From NCBI GenBank assembly GCA_020636535.1, contig JACJXT010000011.1:2046001-2110000 (forward strand): 64,000 bases of DNA. Reading direction: 5' to 3'. The stretch is from Chitinophagales bacterium (GTDB lineage: Bacteria; Bacteroidota; Bacteroidia; Chitinophagales; JADIYW01). This document shows positions 43,620 to 51,373 of the stretch, piece after piece. The notes below the pieces were generated by a model. The model saw nothing but the letters and a program-made list of their open reading frames with translations. It searched no databases and had not been told where the DNA came from. Position numbers and translations under genes: made by a program. Each line of letters opens with the position of its first letter. The first letter of the stretch is position 1.

Positions 43620-45362
43620 ATGCACACAACTATAATCAGAAACGGTTTATATTTTGATGGATTAGGCAACTCACCACAAAAAAAAGATGTGGTAATTAAA
43701 AATAATATCATTGATGCTGTTGTAGATACTGCACCAACTATTGATGGTGCTAAAGAAATTGATGCTACTGGACATTGGATTACTCCAGGATTTATTGACT
43801 TACATGCTCACTACGATGCAGAGATTGAAGTAATGCCAAGTTTAGATGAATCGCTTAGACATGGTGTTACTACTGTAATTATTGGCAATTGTTCGCTATC
43901 TGCTGCTCTTGGAAAAGATGAAGATATTGTTGACTTATTTGCTAGAGTAGAAAATATTCCTGCAAAAGTATTGAGCGATTGGATTATTGGTAATGTGAAA
44001 TGGAAAAATGTTAGAGAGTACTACGAACATGTTGATACTTTGCCTTTAGGTTGTAATGTGGCAAGTTTTATAGGTCATTCTAATATAAGAATTGAAGCAA
44101 TGGGAATTGAACGAAGCTTCATGGAAAAAAATGCGACCAAAGCAGAAATAGACCGAATGAAAGGCATTTTAAATGAAGCTATGCAAGCTGGCTATTTAGG
44201 TATGTCGGTAGATATGTTGCCATTTCATAGATGGGAAGGTCATTTCAATCCAAAATATACTGGTATTTCTGTGCCATCACAAAGAGCTGCAAAATCCGAG
44301 TACTGGAAATTATCACATGTATTAAGACAATACAATAGAGTACTACAAATAACACCAAATGCTGTTGACAAAACATCTGTTGCTACAATACTTAAATTAA
44401 GTCACGGTTTATATAAGAAAAGTTTAAAAACAACTATTGTTGCTGCTTTAGATTTAAAATCAAATGAAAACATATATAAACTATTGAAATTATTTAGTGT
44501 ATTAGGAAATGATGTTTTAAGAGCTAAGATGTTGTTTCAAACATTAGCAGAACCATTTACTGTTTATGGTGATGGTCCTATTACGCCTTTGTTTGAAGAA
44601 TTTCCATCGATGATTGCTGCTATTAGTGCTTCTTCTGAAGAAAGAAAAAAATTATACAAAGACGAAAAATTTAGAGCTCAATTTTTGAAAGAGTGGTTTC
44701 ATAAAGCAGACTCTGTATTTCCGAGAGCATTAGATCAAATGATAGTAGTGAACTCGCCAGACCAATCACATATTGGAAAAACATTTACACAAATTGCTGT
44801 TGAAGCCAACAAAGATGCTGCAGAACATTTCTTAGATTTATTTGCCGAATACGATACTGCTATTCGTTGGAAATGCGATACTTCAAATCATAGAGAAAAA
44901 GAAAGAATGAATTTAATGTCATCTAAACACTGTGTTCCAGGTTTTAACGATAGTGGTGCACACAATGTTAATATGGCTTTTCATGATGGTGGTTTACAAT
45001 TGTTGAAACAAGCCATGAACAATCCTGAGTTTATGACTATTGAAAGAGCAATACAAAGAATTACTAGTGAGCCATCTAAATTTTTAGGCATTGATGCTGG
45101 TGATATTTCTGTTGGAAAGAGAGCAGATTTGAATATTATTGATCCTACAAAACTTAACAGCGATGTTAATTCTGATGTTGTTGAAGATTATCATCCAATG
45201 TTTAATGGTAGCTATAGATTGGTTAAACGCTCTGGTAAAGTGGTTAAACATGTATTTATTAATGGTGTTGAAGCATATAGCAATAATGGTATTGTTGGAT
45301 TCCATGAAGATTTAGGTAAGAAAAAAACATTTGGTCAATTACTAAAATCTAGTTGGAATTAA
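43620..45362 (+). CDS. N-acyl-D-amino-acid deacylase family amidohydrolase
   Basis: 580 residues of the metal-dependent amidohydrolase superfamily. PGFIDLHAHYDAEIE (about residues 58-72) holds the HxH ligands, VTTVIIGNCSLS is the D-aminoacylase block with the metal-bridging Cys candidate, FIGHSNIR and NDSGAHNVNMAFHDG carry later His/Asp ligands, and ISVGKRADLNIIDP the C-terminal composite domain. It would hydrolyse N-acyl-D-amino acids or related amides in the cytoplasm, since there is no signal peptide. Divergent from the ferredoxin gene. Confidence 0.88.
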   Translation: MHTTIIRNGLYFDGLGNSPQKKDVVIKNNIIDAVVDTAPTIDGAKEIDATGHWITPGFIDLHAHYDAEIEVMPSLDESLRHGVTTVIIGNCSLSAALGKDEDIVDLFARVENIPAKVLSDWIIGNVKWKNVREYYEHVDTLPLGCNVASFIGHSNIRIEAMGIERSFMEKNATKAEIDRMKGILNEAMQAGYLGMSVDMLPFHRWEGHFNPKYTGISVPSQRAAKSEYWKLSHVLRQYNRVLQITPNAVDKTSVATILKLSHGLYKKSLKTTIVAALDLKSNENIYKLLKLFSVLGNDVLRAKMLFQTLAEPFTVYGDGPITPLFEEFPSMIAAISASSEERKKLYKDEKFRAQFLKEWFHKADSVFPRALDQMIVVNSPDQSHIGKTFTQIAVEANKDAAEHFLDLFAEYDTAIRWKCDTSNHREKERMNLMSSKHCVPGFNDSGAHNVNMAFHDGGLQLLKQAMNNPEFMTIERAIQRITSEPSKFLGIDAGDISVGKRADLNIIDPTKLNSDVNSDVVEDYHPMFNGSYRLVKRSGKVVKHVFINGVEAYSNNGIVGFHEDLGKKKTFGQLLKSSWN

Positions 45363-45411
45363 AAATGGTTTTATAGATTTATCAAGAAAAATTTATTTAT
45401 TCCATGTTTTT

Positions 45412-45426
45412 GGACTACTTTTGTCC
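45412..45426 (+). promoter_or_regulatory. GGAC-N7-GTCC dyad over the -7 box of the restriction-modification promoter
   Basis: The sequence GGACTACTTTTGTCC contains TACTTTTG (45416-45423), a match to the TAnnTTTG -7 consensus, enclosed by the inverted arms GGAC/GTCC. The next ATG is at 45446. A regulator bound here would block the promoter. The methyltransferase's own N-terminal HTH is the natural candidate; this is inference. Confidence 0.45.
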
Positions 45427-45445
45427 TAATGGATTTATCTATAAT

Positions 45446-46927
45446 ATGGTTGTAACTTTTGGTGAATATATAAAACAAAGAAGAACTGAATTAGGATTTC
45501 CTCTTCGTAAAGTAGCATCACATTTAGATATTGATACATCTACATTGGGAAAAGTTGAAAGAGAAGAAAGAAGTCTATCTACAGAATTATTACCTATCTT
45601 AGCAAAGGTATTAGAAACTGATAGAAAAGAATTATATAACTACTATTATTCTTCTAGATTAATACAAGAACTAAAGGATTATAAGAACTATAAAGATGTA
45701 TTAATTATTGTAAATAATCAATTAGATCAACATATATTAAAACAAGGTCGTTTTCTTTTTCAAGAACCATGGACTGAGAAGAATTTTGCTCATCCAAATA
45801 AAACTATTAAACTAGCTACACTATTTTCTGGAATAGGTGCAATTGAATTTGCTTTAAGAAGGTTAAACCTAAAGACTGAAATCATTTTTGCTTCTGATAT
45901 TGACAAACATGCAAAAGAAAGTTATTTTGCAAATTACGATATAGATGATACTCGGTGGTATAATAATGTAAAAGATATTAATGGAAAAAAATACAAAAAT
46001 AAAATAGATTTACTTGTAGGTGGAAGTCCATGTCAATCTTTTTCCATGGTAGGCAAACGAAAAGGATTAAATGATACAAGAGGTACGCTATTTTATGAAT
46101 TTGCACGAATTGTAAAAGAAAGTCAACCTAATGTTTTTATTTTTGAGAATGTAAAAGGGCTTATCAATCACGACAAGGGGAATACTTTTGATACAATAAA
46201 AGCAACTTTTGATGAATTAGGTTATAAATACTTCTATCAAGTACTCAATGCTAAAGATTATGGAATTCCTCAACACCGAGAAAGAATATTTGTAATTGGT
46301 TTTAAAGATAAATCAATAAGCTTTGAGTTTCCTGAACCAATTGAATTAGAATATAAAATGCAAGATTTTTTAGAAGACTACATAGATAGTAAATATTATT
46401 TAAAAGAAAAAGGTGTAAAGTTTGTAACTAGCTCTAAAAATAGGCAAAAAAGATATACTCAAATTAACGGACAAATAGCTCTATGTCAAAAAGCTAATCA
46501 GCAATTTAACTGGCATGGGGATTTTATTTTTGAAAATATAATTCAACAAGAATTTGATGAATTTATATTTGATGTCAACCAAGTTGAAGAAAAATATTAT
46601 TTATCAGACAAGATTAAAAAATATGTACTTTCTGAAGGTACTAAAAACTTCAAAACAAAAATAAAAACAGATTTAAACATAGCTCGTCCTTTACTTCAAT
46701 CTATGCATAAAATGCATAGAGCTGGAGTAGATAATTATGTTACTCATGATAAAGGCAGAATTCGTAAATTAACACCTAAAGAATGTTTACGACTAATGGG
46801 ATTTAGAGATGATTTTAAACAAGTCGTTAGTGATACGCAAATGTATAGACAAGCAGGAAACAGTATTGTAGTTGATGTTCTTATTGCTGTTATAAAACAA
46901 TTAGATATAACTAAATTTACATACTAA
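45446..46927 (+). CDS. DNA cytosine-5 methyltransferase with N-terminal XRE helix-turn-helix
   Basis: 493 residues from the ATG at 45446 (MVVTFGEYIKQRRTELGF); an ATG at 45404 lies upstream of the probable promoter. Residues about 5-65 are an XRE HTH (RKVASHLDIDTSTLGKVERE). The catalytic domain follows in canonical order: LATLFSGIGAIEFAL (I), GGSPCQSFSMVGKRKG (IV, with the PCQ cysteine), FIFENVKGL (VI), QHRERIFVIGF (VIII), a variable target-recognition region, RKLTPKECLRLMGF (IX) and RQAGNSIVVDVLIAVI (X). It modifies cytosine at an unknown site. It is 3 bp ahead of the endonuclease gene, forming a type II restriction-modification operon. Confidence 0.93.
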   Translation: MVVTFGEYIKQRRTELGFPLRKVASHLDIDTSTLGKVEREERSLSTELLPILAKVLETDRKELYNYYYSSRLIQELKDYKNYKDVLIIVNNQLDQHILKQGRFLFQEPWTEKNFAHPNKTIKLATLFSGIGAIEFALRRLNLKTEIIFASDIDKHAKESYFANYDIDDTRWYNNVKDINGKKYKNKIDLLVGGSPCQSFSMVGKRKGLNDTRGTLFYEFARIVKESQPNVFIFENVKGLINHDKGNTFDTIKATFDELGYKYFYQVLNAKDYGIPQHRERIFVIGFKDKSISFEFPEPIELEYKMQDFLEDYIDSKYYLKEKGVKFVTSSKNRQKRYTQINGQIALCQKANQQFNWHGDFIFENIIQQEFDEFIFDVNQVEEKYYLSDKIKKYVLSEGTKNFKTKIKTDLNIARPLLQSMHKMHRAGVDNYVTHDKGRIRKLTPKECLRLMGFRDDFKQVVSDTQMYRQAGNSIVVDVLIAVIKQLDITKFTY

Positions 46928-46930
46928 ACT

Positions 46931-48028
46931 ATGAATAATTTTCAAAAAATCAAAATAGACACAAATGAATTTTATATTATTGACTCTATCCAAAACCTAA
47001 GAGCAGAAGATAGTTTTATTTATCGTAAGAATAAACTTTCAATCTATAAGGGCAATGGAGAATCACGGAAATATGTAGGTAGTTATATTGGCTCAAGCGG
47101 AGATAGACTATGTGATTTCTTTGAATATAATAATTGGGGGCAAGGAAGAAAAAATGAAGAACGAGTATATACGCTAATTCAAAACAAATGTTTCTTTAGT
47201 AAAACTAATTTATTAAAATATATGTACGATGCTCGAATTGAGTATCAAAGACAAGAACAAGTTTACAAATTTAATATTTCAGAATTTTACAGTAAGCGAT
47301 TAGAAATAGTAAATAAACTCAAAACTGAAAAAATATTCTTTTCTATTTATGATGTATCTGATTTTATTGATAACAAATTAAATAGAGCTTATATTCGTTC
47401 AGATGCTAAAATTTGGGATATTTGGAGAAAGCTTGTTTTACCAAAAATTAGTTATCTTTCAATATTAAAACTAATTCCTGTTGAAAGTAAAGGAGAAAAC
47501 TTACAACCTCTCTATTACTTTAGAATTTTGCTTGATTATCAGTTTAGATCCATTGTTCACCCTAAACTTACTATTTCAACAAATGAAATTTTAATTGAAG
47601 AGAAACACAAACGTATTACAAAGAAAACACCTTCAAGAGAAGGACAACAACAATATCGAAAAAAAGTAATTGAACACATGCCACAGTGTCCATTTACAAA
47701 AATTTCAGACGATAGATTATTAATAGCAAGTCATATTAAACCATATAAAACCTGTATCAATGAAGACAAAGTTCACGAAGCAATAGATCATTTAAATGGA
47801 CTAGCTCTTTCTCCAACTTATGATAGACTTTTTGACCAAGGATATATAACTTTCACAGACAAGGGAGAATTAATTTGCGGAACTCAACTTACAGCATACA
47901 CTTGGGAAAGATTAAATATAAATCCCAATGCAAAAAATATAATGAGAATTTATCCTGAAGAAAGAGAAAAATATTTAGAGTATCATAGACAAAATGTATT
48001 TCAAGATAATATAAATGAATTATTATAA
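46931..48028 (+). CDS. HNH restriction endonuclease (type II)
   Basis: 365 residues. The C-terminal HNH_2-type nuclease core is recognisable: QCPFTKISDDRLLIASHIKP (residues about 253-272) supplies the HI metal/His element, HLNGLALSPTYDRLFDQGYI the Asn and second His region, and FTDKGELICG follows. The N-terminal 240 residues have no recognisable motif and may hold the DNA-recognition part. The ATG is 3 bp after the methyltransferase stop, so it is the cognate endonuclease of the pair. The recognition sequence cannot be told from the sequence. Confidence 0.88.
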   Translation: MNNFQKIKIDTNEFYIIDSIQNLRAEDSFIYRKNKLSIYKGNGESRKYVGSYIGSSGDRLCDFFEYNNWGQGRKNEERVYTLIQNKCFFSKTNLLKYMYDARIEYQRQEQVYKFNISEFYSKRLEIVNKLKTEKIFFSIYDVSDFIDNKLNRAYIRSDAKIWDIWRKLVLPKISYLSILKLIPVESKGENLQPLYYFRILLDYQFRSIVHPKLTISTNEILIEEKHKRITKKTPSREGQQQYRKKVIEHMPQCPFTKISDDRLLIASHIKPYKTCINEDKVHEAIDHLNGLALSPTYDRLFDQGYITFTDKGELICGTQLTAYTWERLNINPNAKNIMRIYPEEREKYLEYHRQNVFQDNINELL

Positions 48029-48038
48029 TACATTAATC

Positions 48039-48491
48039 TCACAGCAATCTATCATCCCAAGGAAAATCTTCTACTAATTGTACGCTTACTTTTTTGGAAA
48101 AACTTGGATGCTTGGTATTGATGAGATAATTATTTTCCCAATGAACTAAAGCAGATGGCACTTTTAACACTAACGACTGTTGTGATTGATACCATTTAGA
48201 ACCAATGATTTGTAATTTGGGATAACACTCTATCGATTTCCAATTTTTAGGCAATTGTCTAATGTTTATTTCTACAATATCTGATTTTTTAATATTCAAA
48301 TCAATAAACAGTAATTTGTAACCAGTAATGAGATTAATATTATTTCTATGTGCTACTAATTCTAAAGTAGATAGTGCAACAGAACTGCCTGTGTATATAA
48401 TAAATTCGTCGTCTTTATTCCATCGGTTTGCAACACCAGATGCTTGTAACGAATTGGCATATTTAGCTTTTCTTATATTATAAACTATCAC
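48039..48491 (-). CDS. RES-domain toxin (NAD+-degrading)
   Basis: 150 residues from a GTG start 2 bp after the antitoxin stop. The RES fold is visible in order: an Arg early in VYNIRKAKYANS, GVANRWNKDDEFIIYTGSS with the conserved R and Y, STLELVAHRNN with the catalytic Glu-type residue, a central IIGSKWYQSQQSLVLKVPSA block containing the Ser, and NYLINTKHPSF near the end. RES toxins (for example MbcT, ParT) cleave or phosphorolyse NAD+ and arrest growth. Expected to be held in check by the gene upstream. Confidence 0.92.
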   Translation of the reverse strand: MIVYNIRKAKYANSLQASGVANRWNKDDEFIIYTGSSVALSTLELVAHRNNINLITGYKLLFIDLNIKKSDIVEINIRQLPKNWKSIECYPKLQIIGSKWYQSQQSLVLKVPSALVHWENNYLINTKHPSFSKKVSVQLVEDFPWDDRLL

Positions 48492-48493
48492 TA

Positions 48494-48931
48494 CTACACA
48501 TTTTCGCCAAACTCCATTGCTGTAAGCCGATTGTCAATTAATTTTATACCAGAAATAGTTTCTAAAAAATCTGTTGGTGCTTTGTCATCTAGAAAAACAT
48601 TTTTTTTAGACAACCATATCTCAAAATTATCTACGGTATCAAAAAGTGCTACACCATGTTTATATAAAGATAAAATTAATATAATATGTTCTTTTATATT
48701 TTCTTTGAGTACTAAATTTTCTTTGTTTTTATAGTTTCTTAAAGTTCTTGTAGTAATGTTTAACCACTTAGACAAAACATCATCATTTAAACCTATAATG
48801 TTATCTAGCAAAGCAATATATTCAGGATCTAATTTAGATTTTATAGAATATATATAAATATTAGAGAAATCACTGACTGGAGGAATTGCTTCAATTATTT
48901 TTCTTTGTTTGGTATTTAATTGAACGGTCAT
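48494..48931 (-). CDS. Xre/MbcA/ParS-type antitoxin (DUF2384)
   Basis: 145 residues from the ATG at 48931 (MTVQLNTKQRKIIEAIPP); the TTG at 48961 overlaps the promoter. The central HTH-like region is LNDDVLSKWLNITTRTLRNYK, followed by a helical segment and the toxin-binding C-terminal domain ALFDTVDNFEIWLSKKNVFL with DFLETISGIKLIDNRLTAMEFG, the DUF2384 signature. It would neutralise the RES toxin and bind its own operator. The candidate operator and promoter are at 48959-49001. Confidence 0.92.
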   Translation of the reverse strand: MTVQLNTKQRKIIEAIPPVSDFSNIYIYSIKSKLDPEYIALLDNIIGLNDDVLSKWLNITTRTLRNYKNKENLVLKENIKEHIILILSLYKHGVALFDTVDNFEIWLSKKNVFLDDKAPTDFLETISGIKLIDNRLTAMEFGENV

Positions 48932-48958
48932 TTTTGCATGTTTTATTTTTATGCTATA

Positions 48959-48990
48959 CAAATATAGTGAAATTTTTCCGAATATACAAA
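48959..48990 (-). promoter_or_regulatory. Promoter of the RES-Xre operon
   Basis: On the minus strand a -33 TTTG (complement of 48987-48990) and a perfect -7 box TATATTTG (complement of 48959-48966) are 20 bp apart, as in the Bacteroidota TTTG/TAnnTTTG promoter. It predicts transcription starting about 20 bp before the antitoxin ATG at 48931, and so rules out the longer TTG start. Confidence 0.7.
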
Positions 48991-49001
48991 GAAATTTTTC
49001 C
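48969..49001. promoter_or_regulatory. Candidate operator repeats of the RES-Xre operon
   Basis: GAAATTTTTCC occurs at 48969-48979 and again at 48991-49001, 22 bp apart (about two helical turns). Each copy is close to palindromic. One copy lies between the -33 and -7 boxes and the other just upstream of -33, the right place for an antitoxin-toxin complex to repress its own promoter. Confidence 0.6.
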
Positions 49002-49100
49002 TACATAAATATTAATACTCAAATTATCTAAACTATAATTTTTTATAAGGTATAGCATTCCAATTTGTATTTCATTAACTTCACGAAAGAAGTAATAAAT

Positions 49101-51347
49101 ATGCCAAATATTATTTTATCATCTACCATACATTTACCAGACCTAATTACTGATTTGGCACTAATTTTAATTACTGCAAGTATAGCTGTACTTATTTTTA
49201 AACGCTTAAAACAACCTTTGGTTTTAGGTTATTTGGTTGCTGGTTTTTTGGCTGGTAAAAATTTCGACTTCTTTCCTACTGTTGTAAAAACTACCGATGT
49301 TTCTGTTTGGGCAGAAATTGGTGTTATTTTTCTTTTGTTTAGTTTAGGTTTAGAATTTAGTTTTAAGAAACTAGCAAAAGTTGGCAATACAGCATCTATA
49401 ACTGCTATTACTCAAATTATAGCCATGCTTTTTATTGGTTATAATGTAGGACAACTCATGCAATGGTCTGCTATGAACAGCATTTTTTTAGGTGTAATTT
49501 TGTCTATCTCTTCTACCACAATTATTTTAAAAGCATTTGACGAATTAGGTGTTAAATCACAAAAATTTGCAGGCAATGTAATCGGTTCGCTTATAGTACA
49601 AGATTTAATGGCAATTTTATTAATGGTATTGCTTTCTACCATTGCTGTTAGTAGTCAGTTTTCTGGTGGCGAATTATTATTTGCCATACTTAAATTATTT
49701 TTCTTTCTAACACTTTGGTTTATTGTAGGTATATTTTTTATTCCACCATTTCTACAAAAAGCAAAAAACATAATGACCGATGAAATGCTACTCATTGTAT
49801 CTATTGCCATGTGTTTATTCATGGTAGTTTTTGCTGCTAATGTTGGTTTTTCTCCAGGACTTGGTGCTTTTGTAATGGGTTCTATTTTGGCAGAAACAAC
49901 ACAATCTGAACATATAGAAAAATTAATAAAACCAGTTAAAGATTTATTTGGTGCTATCTTTTTTGTATCGGTTGGTATGCTTATTAATTTAGACACTTTA
50001 GTACATCATTTTGTGCCTGTAATTATACTTACTTTTGTAACTATTTTCGGGCAATCTATTAGTTCTACTATTGGCAGTTTAATTTCCGGACAACCATTAA
50101 AACAATCAATACAAACAGGAATGAGCTTATCGCAAATTGGTGAGTTTTCTTTTATCATTGCCACATTAGGTAGTTCGTTAAAAGTAACTGAAGATTTCTT
50201 ATATCCAATTGTAGTAGCTGTTTCGGCAATTACTACATTTACTACACCATATATGATAAAATATGCTACACCATTTGCCTTGTTAGTAGAACGAAAGTTG
50301 CCAAGAAGTTGGACTTACAAAATAGCACAGTACAGTGCCAATATGCAAACATTAAAACCTACAAACTTGTGGCGTTCTTACATTAATTCATATATACGAT
50401 ATATTGTAATTAATGTAGTAATTTCAATTGGCATAATATTACTTTCTAGAACATTACTACTACCATTTTTAGAGCGATTTGAATATGGTACTTATCTAAC
50501 AGCTATTGTTACTATTATTATTTTACTACCATTTTTTTGGGCAATTTCTTTGCGAAAAATAAAAGCAGATAGCATTAGCGAATTAATCAAAGAAAGAAAA
50601 TACAGAGGTGCATTAATTATTATGTCTATTGTTAGAGTTTTAATTTCGCTATCGATACTTGGATTTATACTCAACAATTTTATATCGCCAATTTTTGGAA
50701 TTATCATGATTATTATATCAATATTCATATATATTATTTTTCCAAAACAAATCAATGAAATATATCATTATTTTGAAAATAGATTATTAAGTAATTTTAA
50801 TAATGAAGAAGATGAAGTATTTACTACTACTGATAAGCATCATGTGCTACGACAAAATATTAATGCTTGGGACGGTCATATTGCTTCATTTATTATTCCA
50901 GAGAACACTACTATTCTAGGAAAAACACTAGAAGAATTACGACTTAGAGAACAGTTTGGAATTAATATTGCTTATATTAAAAGAGGTGATAACACAATAT
51001 ATATTCCTAAAAAAACAGAACGCATTTATCCTAATGATGAAATTAGTATTATAGGAACAGATAAGCAAGCCAAGAAGTTTAGCGAATACATAAACATTAA
51101 TAATATACAACAAACAGACAATAAAAATATTGAAATAGTTTTGTGGAAAATGGATTTAATAGATGATAAGTATATTAATAAAAGTATTAAATATTCTAAT
51201 TTAAGAGAAGCTACCAATGGCATTATTGTTGGTATAGAAAGAGATGGCAATAGAATTTTAAATCCAGAATCGAATTTTATATTACAAGCCAACGATGTAC
51301 TTTGGATAGTTGGCGACAAACGAAAAATAATTTCTATAATAGAATAG
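49101..51347 (+). CDS. CPA2 cation:proton antiporter with two C-terminal RCK_C domains
   Basis: About 748 residues from the ATG at 49101 (MPNIILSSTIHLPDLI). The antiporter core spans roughly residues 10-395 with LILITASIAVLIFKRLKQPLV, LFSLGLEFSFKKLAK, SIQTGMSLSQIGEFSFI and other Na_H_Exchanger blocks. A further four-helix membrane segment (about 425-560) follows, then two TrkA-C/RCK_C modules (WDGHIASFIIPENTTILGK... and IEIVLWKMDLIDDKYINKS...). No NAD-binding RCK_N is present between them. It probably exports K+ or Na+ in exchange for protons. Its last 35 codons including the stop lie in the left duplication of IS copy 2. Confidence 0.9.
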   Translation: MPNIILSSTIHLPDLITDLALILITASIAVLIFKRLKQPLVLGYLVAGFLAGKNFDFFPTVVKTTDVSVWAEIGVIFLLFSLGLEFSFKKLAKVGNTASITAITQIIAMLFIGYNVGQLMQWSAMNSIFLGVILSISSTTIILKAFDELGVKSQKFAGNVIGSLIVQDLMAILLMVLLSTIAVSSQFSGGELLFAILKLFFFLTLWFIVGIFFIPPFLQKAKNIMTDEMLLIVSIAMCLFMVVFAANVGFSPGLGAFVMGSILAETTQSEHIEKLIKPVKDLFGAIFFVSVGMLINLDTLVHHFVPVIILTFVTIFGQSISSTIGSLISGQPLKQSIQTGMSLSQIGEFSFIIATLGSSLKVTEDFLYPIVVAVSAITTFTTPYMIKYATPFALLVERKLPRSWTYKIAQYSANMQTLKPTNLWRSYINSYIRYIVINVVISIGIILLSRTLLLPFLERFEYGTYLTAIVTIIILLPFFWAISLRKIKADSISELIKERKYRGALIIMSIVRVLISLSILGFILNNFISPIFGIIMIIISIFIYIIFPKQINEIYHYFENRLLSNFNNEEDEVFTTTDKHHVLRQNINAWDGHIASFIIPENTTILGKTLEELRLREQFGINIAYIKRGDNTIYIPKKTERIYPNDEISIIGTDKQAKKFSEYININNIQQTDNKNIEIVLWKMDLIDDKYINKSIKYSNLREATNGIIVGIERDGNRILNPESNFILQANDVLWIVGDKRKIISIIE

Positions 51348-51373
51348 TATTATCTTTCATTTTCCAATATTTT
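51243..51373. repeat. Left 131-bp target-site duplication of IS copy 2
   Basis: Identical to 53208-53338 (up to 135 bp if bases shared with the IS ends are counted). It holds the last 34 codons and stop of the antiporter gene, and a 24-bp copy of the thioesterase gene's 3' end that is no longer attached to that gene. Confidence 0.94.

Noticed and set aside
45404..45445. Longer methyltransferase start
   Set aside because: The region overlaps the probable promoter and dyad; the ATG at 45446 leads straight into the HTH domain.
45446..49001. Retron, CBASS or other named defence system
   Set aside because: No reverse transcriptase, cyclase or effector is present; only restriction-modification and RES-Xre pairs are supported.
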